Source: Chitinophaga eiseniae
Lineage (GTDB): Bacteria > Bacteroidota > Bacteroidia > Chitinophagales > Chitinophagaceae
Direction of reading: 5' to 3'
NCBI RefSeq assembly: GCF_012641265.1
Contig: NZ_JABAHZ010000001.1
Location: 496,001 to 560,000 of the forward strand
DNA: 64,000 nt
Positions 24,636 through 32,071 of this stretch are shown here, in pieces. Numbering within the stretch: the stretch's first letter is position 1; every line of letters starts with the position of its first letter. Under the pieces are notes generated by a model, which ran no database searches, was not told the DNA's origin, and saw only the letters and a program-made list of their open reading frames with translations. A program made the position numbers and the translations under genes.

Positions 24636-25421
24636 GTGAATATACAATCCTTGTTACCACCCGCAGCGCTGTCTTCTTATGTAAGAAGTATCATGGTCAT
24701 TGAACATCCGCAGGACCGGACCGGTTTTGTATTGCCATTGTATGCCAATGGCACGCCAACGCTGGTGTTTCAAAGCACCCGGGGCCAGCGCAACGGTAGC
24801 CAGGTAGGACATATCAGCGTGTATGGACAGGCAGTGGCGCCCACCAATCTTTTTATCCGGGAACGTTTTGTACTCATTGCCTACTTCCTCCATCCTTATG
24901 CCATTAAAGCCATACTGGGTGTCACCGCAAGTGAATTGACCAATACACTGGCAGATGTGAACGATCTGAAGCCGGCAAGGGCTATCAGCCTGCAGGAACA
25001 ATTGCTCAATGCGTCTTCTATTGCAGAACAATTAAAACTCATCAATGCCTTCCTGTTGCAGCGCATAGCCAACGACTGTATCGACTATAGTCGTATCGCT
25101 TTTGCTACCGCTACCCTGCAAAAAGATGCAAGTGCAGAAGCGTTAGGCAAACTGAGGGATCAGCTGTTTAGTACCGAAAGATCGGTGCAACGGTTATTCG
25201 AAGACCAGGTGGGCATTTCTCCTAAGCTCTATAAAAGGATCTGCCAGTTCCATATGGCCTTTCAACAGCTTAATCATTTTGATTTTACTAAGCTAAGCGA
25301 TATCGCCTATCGCAATGGCTTTTCCGATCAGAGCCATTTTATCCGGGTATTTAAAGAATTTACCGGTATGAGCCCTAAAGACTACCTGGCATTACGCACT
25401 GGTTACACGGCCGAAGAATGA
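24636..25421 (+). CDS. AraC family regulator with DUF6597-like N-terminal domain
   Basis: The 261-residue protein starts at GTG 24636 (MNIQSLLPPAALSSYVRSI). The N-terminal domain (LPLYANGTPTLVFQS, then HISVYGQAVAP) is the compact sensing domain common in Bacteroidota AraC proteins. The C-terminal HTH reads TERSVQRLFEDQVGISPKLY and KLSDIAYRNGFSDQSHFIRV. The two downstream genes (DHFR-like, DUF4345) are the probable targets. Confidence in family is high; the ligand is unknown. Confidence 0.92.
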   Translation: MNIQSLLPPAALSSYVRSIMVIEHPQDRTGFVLPLYANGTPTLVFQSTRGQRNGSQVGHISVYGQAVAPTNLFIRERFVLIAYFLHPYAIKAILGVTASELTNTLADVNDLKPARAISLQEQLLNASSIAEQLKLINAFLLQRIANDCIDYSRIAFATATLQKDASAEALGKLRDQLFSTERSVQRLFEDQVGISPKLYKRICQFHMAFQQLNHFDFTKLSDIAYRNGFSDQSHFIRVFKEFTGMSPKDYLALRTGYTAEE

Positions 25422-25485
25422 TTTTGTCGGGTCCATTCTATTTTAACCTCGCCACCCGGGCTAATTTTGGTTAAAACTTAAAACA

Positions 25486-26037
25486 ATGAGAAAGATAATT
25501 GCTACTGAATGGATGTCCCTGGATGGCATCTTCGACGCTACCCTGATGGCCGAATGGTTCAACCCTTATCACAGCGACAGCCGCGCTGCGCTCATCAGCG
25601 AAAACATTCATAATTGTTCCGCGATGCTGTACGGACGGAATACCTACCAGATGTTGTATCCGTACTGGTCGGCCTTTAAAAACAATGAAATGGGCGTAGC
25701 CGATAAGCTCAACAAAACCCCTAAGTATGTGGTGTCGGGTACTATGGAGGAAGCCGCCTGGGAAAACTCCACCATTATCAATGAAGACATTATCGAAACA
25801 CTGAAAGCGTTGAAAGCATCTGACGAAGGAAATATACTGGTACAGGGCAGCGGTACTTTGGTGCGTAGCTTGCTGGCCGCCGGGCTGCTGGATGAATTAA
25901 AAGTAATGATACAGCCACATATCATGGGCAATGGCTTACGCTTTTTTACAGATGACATGTCCACCAGCCTGCAATGCAAGCAGGTAAAGGAACTGGACAA
26001 GGGGGTAGTTGAAATTACTTATGTACCGGCAGTATAA
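25486..26037 (+). CDS. Dihydrofolate reductase family protein (RibD C-terminal fold)
   Basis: The 183-residue protein has the RibD_C/DHFR-like pattern: MRKIIATEWMSLDGIFDA, the AMLYGRNTYQMLYPYW region, YVVSGTMEEAAWENSTII, then GNILVQGSGTLVRSLLAAGL and a LDELKVMIQPHIMGNGLRFF end. This fold binds NADPH; small stand-alone members have mostly uncharacterised reductase activity. A perfect TAATTTTG promoter-like box lies at 25462-25469, giving a short leader. Confidence 0.92.
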   Translation: MRKIIATEWMSLDGIFDATLMAEWFNPYHSDSRAALISENIHNCSAMLYGRNTYQMLYPYWSAFKNNEMGVADKLNKTPKYVVSGTMEEAAWENSTIINEDIIETLKALKASDEGNILVQGSGTLVRSLLAAGLLDELKVMIQPHIMGNGLRFFTDDMSTSLQCKQVKELDKGVVEITYVPAV

Positions 26038-26160
26038 GCATAAGGCGTTGTTTGATACTTCATACCTGGGGAGCGCCTTTTTTCTGACATAAATCTTTGT
26101 CCATATCAAGATTTATCTACCGGCATCCACCCACATTTGCAGTATCAAAAACAACAAGCA

Positions 26161-26577
26161 ATGAAACATACTCGTGCAAGCATTATCCTGTCCCGCATTT
26201 ACCTCTTTTTTTCTGCCGCAAGCCTCCTGATGGTGAGCCTGATGGCCTTTTCTAATCCCCAGTCGGTAATGGACCTGGTGCAGGTAAAGCTACCTAATAA
26301 CGATGCATTCAGCTCTATACGAGGCGTATATGGCGGCGTGGGACTCACCATTGCCCTGGCGCTGGTACGTTGGGCATTGAAGGACGTGCAACAGGGCGTT
26401 ACTTTTGCAAGTGTACTATGGGGACTTTACGCGATATCAAGGCTCATCACCATTTCAATGGAAGGCCCGCTGGGCGCGTTCGGAACGCAATGGCTCGTGA
26501 TTGAAAGTGTGCTTTGTATACTGGGCGTCTCTCTATTAGCAGCACTTCGCCGGCCGGTGGCCCAACTCCATCATTGA
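26161..26577 (+). CDS. DUF4345 family membrane protein
   Basis: The 138-residue protein has four membrane spans. ATG 26161 (MKHTRASIILSRIYLFFSAA) is preferred over a TTG eight codons earlier. SSIRGVYGGVGLTIALALVRWAL is the family-defining second span region, followed by GVTFASVLWGLYAISRLITI. DUF4345 proteins have no established function. It follows the DHFR-like gene by 123 bp. Confidence 0.8.
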   Translation: MKHTRASIILSRIYLFFSAASLLMVSLMAFSNPQSVMDLVQVKLPNNDAFSSIRGVYGGVGLTIALALVRWALKDVQQGVTFASVLWGLYAISRLITISMEGPLGAFGTQWLVIESVLCILGVSLLAALRRPVAQLHH

Positions 26578-26582
26578 TAACG

Positions 26583-26623
26583 CAGGAGCCGGATACCTTA
26601 ATAAGAAGGCTATCCGGCTCCTG
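26583..26623. terminator. Perfect 13-bp inverted repeat at convergent gene ends
   Basis: CAGGAGCCGGATA (26583-26595) and TATCCGGCTCCTG (26611-26623) pair perfectly across a 15-nt loop. The right arm includes the last codons and stop of the convergent GNAT gene. Neither side has a T run, so termination strength is doubtful. Confidence 0.5.
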
Positions 26624-27179
26624 TATTGGCGTTGGTATCCAGCAGGAAGACGTATTCCAGTCCATCGGTTTCATCTATCACTTCATCTACTTTCATAAAG
26701 CCTAATCCCTGAACCAGGGTTAACGACGCTATATTTTCCGGCGCTACCGACGCAATAAAACGATGTATGCCGGAGGTCTCCAGGGCCCAATGCATAAGGC
26801 TGGTAATGGCTTCCCGTGCGTATCCCCGGCGTTGGTAGTCAGCATAAATCTCATATCCCATCTCTGCGGCGTTTTCCCGGTAAAATTTGTCCGCAGGCGA
26901 CGAGGGTCTGCTGTGAAATCGTATCAGGCCAATCATTTTCATTTCCGCTTTCAGGATAATAGCCCGGGATGCCCAGGGCGTGTAGGCAGCATCTTGTTGC
27001 AGCTGGCGCTGGTCATGTTCCAAAGCACTGGGTGTATCCAGCAGTTCGGGCGAAACAGGAACGCCCAGTAACTGCCCGGCAGTTGCCGGATCATGCGCAA
27101 GGCAGGCCTGGGTAGCTGCTGTGCCGAGCAGTCGTAATATTAATCGCGGTGTTACAATGTCACCTGGAACAGTAAGCAT
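26610..27179 (-). CDS. GNAT family N-acetyltransferase (RimJ/RimL-like)
   Basis: The 189-residue protein opens with VTPRLILRLL, typical of RimJ/RimL-type GNATs. The acetyl-CoA-binding segment is YEIYADYQRRGYAREAITSLM (motif A, Q/RxxGxA), followed by FIASVAPENIASLTLVQGLGF. The C-terminal TGAG codons are part of the inverted repeat at 26583-26623. The substrate is unknown. Confidence 0.9.
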   Translation of the reverse strand: MLTVPGDIVTPRLILRLLGTAATQACLAHDPATAGQLLGVPVSPELLDTPSALEHDQRQLQQDAAYTPWASRAIILKAEMKMIGLIRFHSRPSSPADKFYRENAAEMGYEIYADYQRRGYAREAITSLMHWALETSGIHRFIASVAPENIASLTLVQGLGFMKVDEVIDETDGLEYVFLLDTNANTGAG

Positions 27180-27351
27180 CTATCTGGTGTTTTCTCTTTA
27201 ATATAAATATAATAATTGAATGGCGCATATGGGCCAATTACCCGGCGGAAATATTGGCCTGCGACGGGGGATTGGACTACCCATTTTATTACAATTGGCC
27301 CACCGATGTAATCTTCTGCGGGGGTAGCTTTGTACAAATCTTAGTGACAGT

Positions 27352-27873
27352 ATGGAACAGATAATGATACACAAAGCTTCGTTGGAAGACATGGCTACGA
27401 TACAGGGGATCGGGCGGCAAACTTTCTTTGAAACCTTTGCCCAGGGCAATACCGGGGAAGATATGAATAAATACCTGGAAGATCATTTTAGTGAGGCTAA
27501 AATTACGGCCGAATTGAATCACCCGGAATCACTTTTTTTTATTGCCAGAGAAGGGACCGAAGTGGTGGGCTACCTGAAGTTGAACACCGGCCAGGCGCAA
27601 ACGGAATTGCGGGAGAAAGAAGGGATGGAGATAGAACGCATCTATGTGAAAAGCGCGTACCATGGAAAGAAGGTAGGACAATTATTATATGACAAAGCGT
27701 TGGAAATAGCGAAGCTACAGGGAAAGTCTTATCTCTGGCTGGGTGTATGGGAGGAGAATCCCAGGGCCATCCGCTTTTATGAAAAAAATGGATTTGTCGT
27801 TTTCGACAAACATATTTTTAAAGTAGGAAATGATGAACAAACAGATCTCATGATGAAAAAAGTGTTGCGCTAA
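27352..27873 (+). CDS. paiA: GNAT acetyltransferase, PaiA-like (spermidine/spermine N-acetyltransferase family)
   Basis: The 173-residue protein matches the Bacillus PaiA pattern along its length: TFFETFAQGNTGEDMNKYLE, then FFIAREGTEVVGYLKLN, MEIERIYVKSAYHGKKVGQL (motif A), LWLGVWEENPRAIRFYEKNG and a final DEQTDLMMKK. PaiA acetylates polyamines and other small amines with acetyl-CoA. A TAGCTTTG promoter-like box lies at 27325-27332, 20 bp before the start. The substrate remains an inference from family. Confidence 0.85.
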   Translation: MEQIMIHKASLEDMATIQGIGRQTFFETFAQGNTGEDMNKYLEDHFSEAKITAELNHPESLFFIAREGTEVVGYLKLNTGQAQTELREKEGMEIERIYVKSAYHGKKVGQLLYDKALEIAKLQGKSYLWLGVWEENPRAIRFYEKNGFVVFDKHIFKVGNDEQTDLMMKKVLR

Positions 27874-27892
27874 AGCAACGCAATGATCTGCT

Positions 27893-28480
27893 TTACGATG
27901 ACTTCACCATGCGTTGCGCATGCCTGATCCGGCTGAGTGTTTCCCGGGAAACGCCCAGGTAGGAGGCGATCAGGTGTAATGGGAGACGGTTGGCCAGCTG
28001 TGGAAAGGTAGCGACAAATTCCTGGTATTTTTCTTCAGAGGTAGCGCTGATATGCATGCGTATCCTTTCCTGGCTGGCATTGAGGCTATTGGAAACAATA
28101 CGGATAGAATAAGCTTTTAAAGCAGGAATGTTGTCCATCAGCTTATTGAAATTATCGCGTGTCCATAACAGTACTTGGGTATCCTCAATGGCTTCTATGT
28201 AATATTTCGACGGCGTTTGATGCATATAGCTTTCATGATCGGTAAGCCAGGTTTGCTCTGGTGCAAAGCGCATAATATGTTCCGAGCCATCGGATTTCAG
28301 CAGGTAAGATTTCAGCAGGCCTTTTGTAATAAATATTTTGTAGAGGCATACTTCTCCTTCTTCCAGCAGCAGCTGTCTGCGGCGCACTTTTTTCGTAACA
28401 GATAACGATAATATTTGTTGCAGCTCCTCTTGGGTAAGCGGCATCACAGATCGGAGGTAGTTTTCGAAAATGTCAGACAT
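27893..28480 (-). CDS. Crp/Fnr family transcriptional regulator
   Basis: The 195-residue protein, read from ATG 28480 (MSDIFENYLRSVMPLTQEE); the open frame extends to 28579 but that part overlaps a likely promoter. It has a cyclic-nucleotide-binding-like beta barrel (RRRQLLLEEGEVCLYKIFITKGLLKSY) and a C-terminal helix-turn-helix (LPLHLIASYLGVSRETLSRIR). It lacks the Arg/Ser set for cAMP in an obvious form, as is usual for Bacteroidota members. It is divergent from an epimerase-like gene with a shared 125-bp region holding direct repeats. Confidence 0.9.
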   Translation of the reverse strand: MSDIFENYLRSVMPLTQEELQQILSLSVTKKVRRRQLLLEEGEVCLYKIFITKGLLKSYLLKSDGSEHIMRFAPEQTWLTDHESYMHQTPSKYYIEAIEDTQVLLWTRDNFNKLMDNIPALKAYSIRIVSNSLNASQERIRMHISATSEEKYQEFVATFPQLANRLPLHLIASYLGVSRETLSRIRHAQRMVKSS

Positions 28481-28520
28481 GGGTAACGGTTTTATATGGT
28501 TGACCGGTACAAAGGTAGGG

Positions 28521-28555
28521 CAAATGACCTTGAAAAATTGTGTCAAATGTCCTTG
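28521..28555. promoter_or_regulatory. Direct repeats in Crp/Fnr-epimerase divergent region
   Basis: CAAATGACCTTG (28521-28532) and CAAATGTCCTTG (28544-28555) match at 11 of 12 positions and are spaced 23 bp. An overlapping inverted pair TTGA..TCAA spans 28530-28546. It lies between the start codons of the Crp/Fnr regulator and the epimerase, so it is a candidate operator. Confidence 0.4.
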
Positions 28556-28605
28556 TAATGGCGTGGTCTTCCGCTGCAAATTTGTAGTTGATCAAAATTA
28601 CATTT

Positions 28606-29499
28606 ATGCGTGTTTTTGTTACAGGAGCTACGGGGTTTATTGGTACTGCTGTAGTACAGGAGTTATTGCAGGCTGGTCACGAGGTAACCGGGCTGGCGCG
28701 TTCGGATGCCGCTGCCCGGTTGTTGGAAGCAGCAGGAGCGGCGGTACACCGCGGTGATATTAACGATAGGGATAGCCTGCAAAGCGGTGCTGCCGCGGCG
28801 GATGGGGTCATCCATCTGGCCTTTATTCATGATTTTGCCAACTTTGAAGCCAGTTGTGAAGCCGATCGCGGCGCTATCAGCGCCCTGGGAGCTGCGCTGG
28901 AAGGCAGTCACCGGCCATTGCTGATAACGTCCGGAACATCGCTGGTGCATACTGGCGATATCGCTACAGAAAATGATGTATCGGCGGCCTCCCCGCGCAC
29001 TATTCCACGGGCTGCTTCGGAGGAGTTGGCACTTTCCCTTGTTGCACGTGGTGTGCGTGCCTCCATTGTACGGCTGCCCCCAACGGTACATGGTGAGGGC
29101 GATCATGGTTTTGTACCTGCACTCATCAACATTGCGCGGGAAAAAGGCGTGGCGGCGTTTATCGGCGATGGCAGTAATCGCTGGCCTGCCGTGCATCGCT
29201 TTGATGCGGCGCGGGTATTCCGGCTCGTACTGGAAAAAGGCGCTGCCGGCGCGAGATATCATGCAGTGGCGGAAGAAGGTATCCCTACCCGCGATATTGC
29301 GGCTATGATAGGGAAGGGGCTACAGTTACCCGCGGAATCTACGTCGCCGGAGGCTGCGCCGGATCATTTCGGCTGGATGGCCCGTTTCTTTTCGCTGGAT
29401 GTACCGGCCTCGGGTAAACTAACCCGGGAACAGCTGGGGTGGCAGCCTGCACATCCTACGCTCATGGCCGACCTCGACCGGCCCGTTTATTTTAAATAA
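28606..29499 (+). CDS. NAD-dependent epimerase/dehydratase-like extended SDR
   Basis: The 297-residue protein starts at ATG 28606 (MRVFVTGATGFIGTAVVQEL), with Rossmann motif TGATGFIG. DGVIHLAFIHDFANF replaces the usual HLAA region, TSGTSLVHTG carries the catalytic Ser/Thr zone, and the usual YxxxK is not seen: the segment reads ASPRTIPRAASEE. This fits the atypical extended SDR group with few catalytic residues, common next to regulators in Bacteroidota. The protein ends QLGWQPAHPTLMADLD. An open six-codon extension to 28588 is possible. Confidence 0.9.
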   Translation: MRVFVTGATGFIGTAVVQELLQAGHEVTGLARSDAAARLLEAAGAAVHRGDINDRDSLQSGAAAADGVIHLAFIHDFANFEASCEADRGAISALGAALEGSHRPLLITSGTSLVHTGDIATENDVSAASPRTIPRAASEELALSLVARGVRASIVRLPPTVHGEGDHGFVPALINIAREKGVAAFIGDGSNRWPAVHRFDAARVFRLVLEKGAAGARYHAVAEEGIPTRDIAAMIGKGLQLPAESTSPEAAPDHFGWMARFFSLDVPASGKLTREQLGWQPAHPTLMADLDRPVYFK

Positions 29500-29504
29500 C
29501 GTAT

Positions 29505-29537
29505 AGCCCTTCAGGTAGCCTGGAGGGCTTTTTTATT
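29505..29537 (+). terminator. Intrinsic terminator after the epimerase gene
   Basis: AGCCCT and AGGGCT with inner CAGG/CCTG form the stem (29505-29529), followed by TTTTTTATTT. The T run overlaps the stop codon of the convergent small membrane-protein gene. Confidence 0.75.
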
Positions 29538-29736
29538 TGGTCGCCTTTGTTTTCTTTACCCAAAGCCATACTGTCCATATTACCGTAATACCAAAAAGGA
29601 TCGCCAGCGGTATATAGTACTGACGGAAGAAGTCATGAAAGTACGCACCCACGATAACGTAAATACTTGCCACGCATAGTTTGAAAGGAATAAATTCTGC
29701 ATTTGTCCAGGTGGTTTTATTTTTCAGGAAGCTCAT
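29533..29736 (-). CDS. Small two-span membrane protein, unknown
   Basis: The 67-residue product starts at ATG 29736 (MSFLKNKTTWTNAEFIPFKL). It has two hydrophobic segments (LCVASIYVIVGAYF and IPLAILFGITVIWTVWLWV) and a Lys-rich tail. It resembles small Bacteroidota membrane proteins with a TNAEFIPFKL-type opening. The frame is open to 29784, but the longer start is less likely. Confidence 0.65.
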   Translation of the reverse strand: MSFLKNKTTWTNAEFIPFKLCVASIYVIVGAYFHDFFRQYYIPLAILFGITVIWTVWLWVKKTKATK

Positions 29737-29820
29737 ATGTTTAATTGGTGCTTTATGCAATGAAAACGTTATAATAATATTCAAGTGCCTGTTAACTACG
29801 CATGATATTTTTGTAAATAG

Positions 29821-30285
29821 TCATCTCTCCCCCTTTCGAAACTGGATTTTACTATCTATTCCAGGTACGACTTCTCTGAAGAAGCCCAACAATTCATCAA
29901 ATCCTTCTTGGTTGGCGCTATATGAGTTTAGTAATTCAAGTGCTGTTTCGCCGCCTGAAACCTGTTTTACCGGGTCTGCACCTGCCTGAATTAAAAGGTC
30001 GATTATTTTCATTATTTCCGGTGTAGGTCGATCCAGGTTGCATTGTATCATACCATCAATTGCCAGATCAAGTGCATGATGTAGAGGTGTCCAGCCCGCG
30101 TAAACTTCCAAATTTACATCCGCGCCAATCCGGATCAGGAAATCTACTACATCGGGGTGCCCGCCTTCAATGGCCACCTGGATAGGGTGCATGCCACCTT
30201 CTTCTGCTGGTGTGTTAACGATAGTGGTGTGAAAATGGCGTTTGACCATTTCAAGGTTTCCATCGAAGATGTAGGAGTTCAACAT
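29821..30285 (-). CDS. Ankyrin-repeat protein
   Basis: The 154-residue protein has three or four ankyrin repeats: HPIQVAIEGGHPDVVDFLIR with IGADVN, then GWTPLHHALDLA, and IIDLLIQAGADP with GGETALELLNS. There is no signal peptide or membrane span, so it is likely cytoplasmic. Ankyrin repeats mediate protein binding; the partner is unknown. It is divergent from a DyP peroxidase gene 97 bp away. ATTCAA/TTGAAT half-sites lie between (30301-30349). In several bacteria small ankyrin proteins accompany catalase/peroxidase genes, which makes a link to the DyP plausible. Confidence 0.88.
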   Translation of the reverse strand: MLNSYIFDGNLEMVKRHFHTTIVNTPAEEGGMHPIQVAIEGGHPDVVDFLIRIGADVNLEVYAGWTPLHHALDLAIDGMIQCNLDRPTPEIMKIIDLLIQAGADPVKQVSGGETALELLNSYSANQEGFDELLGFFREVVPGIDSKIQFRKGER

Positions 30286-30382
30286 AGCGATAGCAAATTT
30301 TATTCAACAATATACGATGTTTGTATTTTCGATTGAATAAGCAATTCAAAGAAAATTATACATTAGCACAATAAATGCAGAT

Positions 30383-31315
30383 ATGAATCCTAAACCGCAA
30401 AACGTATTAGATGATGGTGGTATCAACACCATATTCATGGTGTGGAACTTCAAAGACGAGATAGCCGTTGGCAATATTTTTAAAGATATCTGTGCGCTGG
30501 TTGTCAACCTGAATCATTCTGCCTATACCCGTTTCCCCACTGGTGGCGTCAGTTGTGTAATGGGTATTGGTTATGACGCCTGGAATAAATTGCAGCTGCC
30601 AGCGCCGCTTCCGAAAGAGCTGGAAAATTTTGCTCCTATCGCCGGCCAGCAGCATACCGCGGTGGCTACGAGAGGCGATTTACATTTTCACCTGCGGGGA
30701 ACGAATAGCAGCATTTGCTACGACATGGCGGCCGCCATCACTGATATACTGGCGCCGGTAGCCGTTGCCGCAGAAGAGGTACACGGTTTCCGTTACTGGG
30801 ATGGCCGTTCTATCCTGGGCTTTGTAGATGGTACAGAAAACCCGCATGGAGAAGACCGCGCTTACTTTGGCCTCATTGGCGATGCCGATCCTGCGTATAA
30901 AGGAGGCAGCTATTTATTTGTACAGAAATATATACATGACCTCAAAGCCTTTAATCATTTGCCGGTAACAGAGCAGGAGAAGGTATTTGGCCGTTATAAA
31001 TCTACCGATATCGAAATGCCTGATGAGGTGAAGCCTAAAAATGCGCATACGGCCGTGGCGAATATCGGTGATGACTTCAAAATTATCCGCGATAATATGC
31101 CTTTCGGGAATATGTCTACCAATGAAATGGGCACCTACTTTATCGCCTATGCCAGCACTTTCAGCACGGTAAAGAAGATGTTGCAAAACATGTTTATAGG
31201 AGAGCCGGCAGGGAATTACGACCGCTTGCTGGATTTCAGTACTGCCCAAACAGGCAGTTTATTTTTTGTGCCAACCTTGGATATGCTGGACGCTTTTTCT
31301 TCTGATGGCGATTGA
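30383..31315 (+). CDS. Dye-decolourising (DyP-type) haem peroxidase
   Basis: The 310-residue protein has the DyP fold: catalytic Asp motif GFVDGTENP at about 148-156, proximal haem His in KPKNAHTAVAN near residue 220, and an Arg in the C-terminal distal part. The N-terminal ferredoxin-like half includes RGDLHFHLRG. No Tat or Sec signal is present, so it is cytoplasmic or encapsulated; no encapsulin gene is visible. It reduces H2O2 at the expense of dyes or haem-related substrates. Confidence 0.94.
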   Translation: MNPKPQNVLDDGGINTIFMVWNFKDEIAVGNIFKDICALVVNLNHSAYTRFPTGGVSCVMGIGYDAWNKLQLPAPLPKELENFAPIAGQQHTAVATRGDLHFHLRGTNSSICYDMAAAITDILAPVAVAAEEVHGFRYWDGRSILGFVDGTENPHGEDRAYFGLIGDADPAYKGGSYLFVQKYIHDLKAFNHLPVTEQEKVFGRYKSTDIEMPDEVKPKNAHTAVANIGDDFKIIRDNMPFGNMSTNEMGTYFIAYASTFSTVKKMLQNMFIGEPAGNYDRLLDFSTAQTGSLFFVPTLDMLDAFSSDGD

Positions 31316-31405
31316 TGCAGGATATATTTAAGTTGATTTTAATGTTAGCCCTGGGCGAAATAGCGGGAAGCTTCGTATTTTCCCGCGTAAATTTTTATTA
31401 TTGAT

Positions 31406-31999
31406 ATGAATGAAAACCCTTTAGTTCCCGGGAAAGCGCTGAGAGGCGTTGCCGGCGGCCTGCTGCTAATGGCGGCATTTACCTTTTTCTGGCTGCGTTT
31501 AGCCTCCCTTGGATTACCTGCTGCTTATGGAAATGTTTTATTGGCAATAGCCATCCTGTTTGGCGTACTGTTACTTGGTTTCGCCATTTACCTGTATAAA
31601 ATTGCGGCAGCTTTTCCCAAAGTAACCAGCGAAGAAGATAAAGCAGAGGAAAAGAGAACAGGAAAATGGTTTGGTATTATTTTCGGGGGAGAAGGGGTAG
31701 CTATTTTCCTCACCTGTACTGTGCTCTCCAGCCTGGGGCTTCAGCAATATGTTATCCCTGCCATTGCATTGATAGTGGGACTGCACTTTTACCCAATGGG
31801 CTGGGTGTTTAAGCGTAAGCTCGACTACTACACCGCTACCTGGACCTGCCTGGTAGCATTGGCCGGAATCTGGCTTACCTTTCGCCAGGCCAGCCAGGAA
31901 TCAGTGGTAGTACTGGTGGGACTGGGTACCGCTTTGGCTACCCTTACTTACGGATTGAACATGATGCGGGAGGGATATAAACTGAGCAGAAAGCACTGA
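31406..31999 (+). CDS. Six-span membrane protein, unknown
   Basis: The 197-residue protein has about six hydrophobic segments: GVAGGLLLMAAFTFFWLRL, VLLAIAILFGVLLLGFAIYL, then after a charged loop (TSEEDKAEEKRTGK) WFGIIFGGEGVAIFLTCTVL, VIPAIALIVGLHFYPMGWVF and two more. A short Lys-rich tail ends the protein. The family is not recognised. It has its own short upstream region and a strong terminator behind it. Confidence 0.7.
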   Translation: MNENPLVPGKALRGVAGGLLLMAAFTFFWLRLASLGLPAAYGNVLLAIAILFGVLLLGFAIYLYKIAAAFPKVTSEEDKAEEKRTGKWFGIIFGGEGVAIFLTCTVLSSLGLQQYVIPAIALIVGLHFYPMGWVFKRKLDYYTATWTCLVALAGIWLTFRQASQESVVVLVGLGTALATLTYGLNMMREGYKLSRKH

Positions 32000-32019
32000 T
32001 CACAAAGTTATCTGGTTGA

Positions 32020-32061
32020 AAAAGCAGGCCGGCTCTTATCTGGAGACGGCCTGCTTTTTTA
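32020..32061. terminator. Bidirectional intrinsic terminator
   Basis: AAAAGCAGGCCG (32020-32031) and CGGCCTGCTTTT (32047-32058) pair perfectly across a 15-nt loop, with T/A runs on both sides. It separates the six-span protein gene from the convergent susD gene. Confidence 0.85.
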
Positions 32062-32071
32062 ATAGCGTTGA

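Noticed and set aside
30301..30349. ATTCAA/TTGAAT half-sites between the ankyrin and DyP genes
   Set aside because: AT-rich short half-sites are expected by chance in Bacteroidota intergenic DNA; spacing is irregular, so only mentioned in the ankyrin entry.
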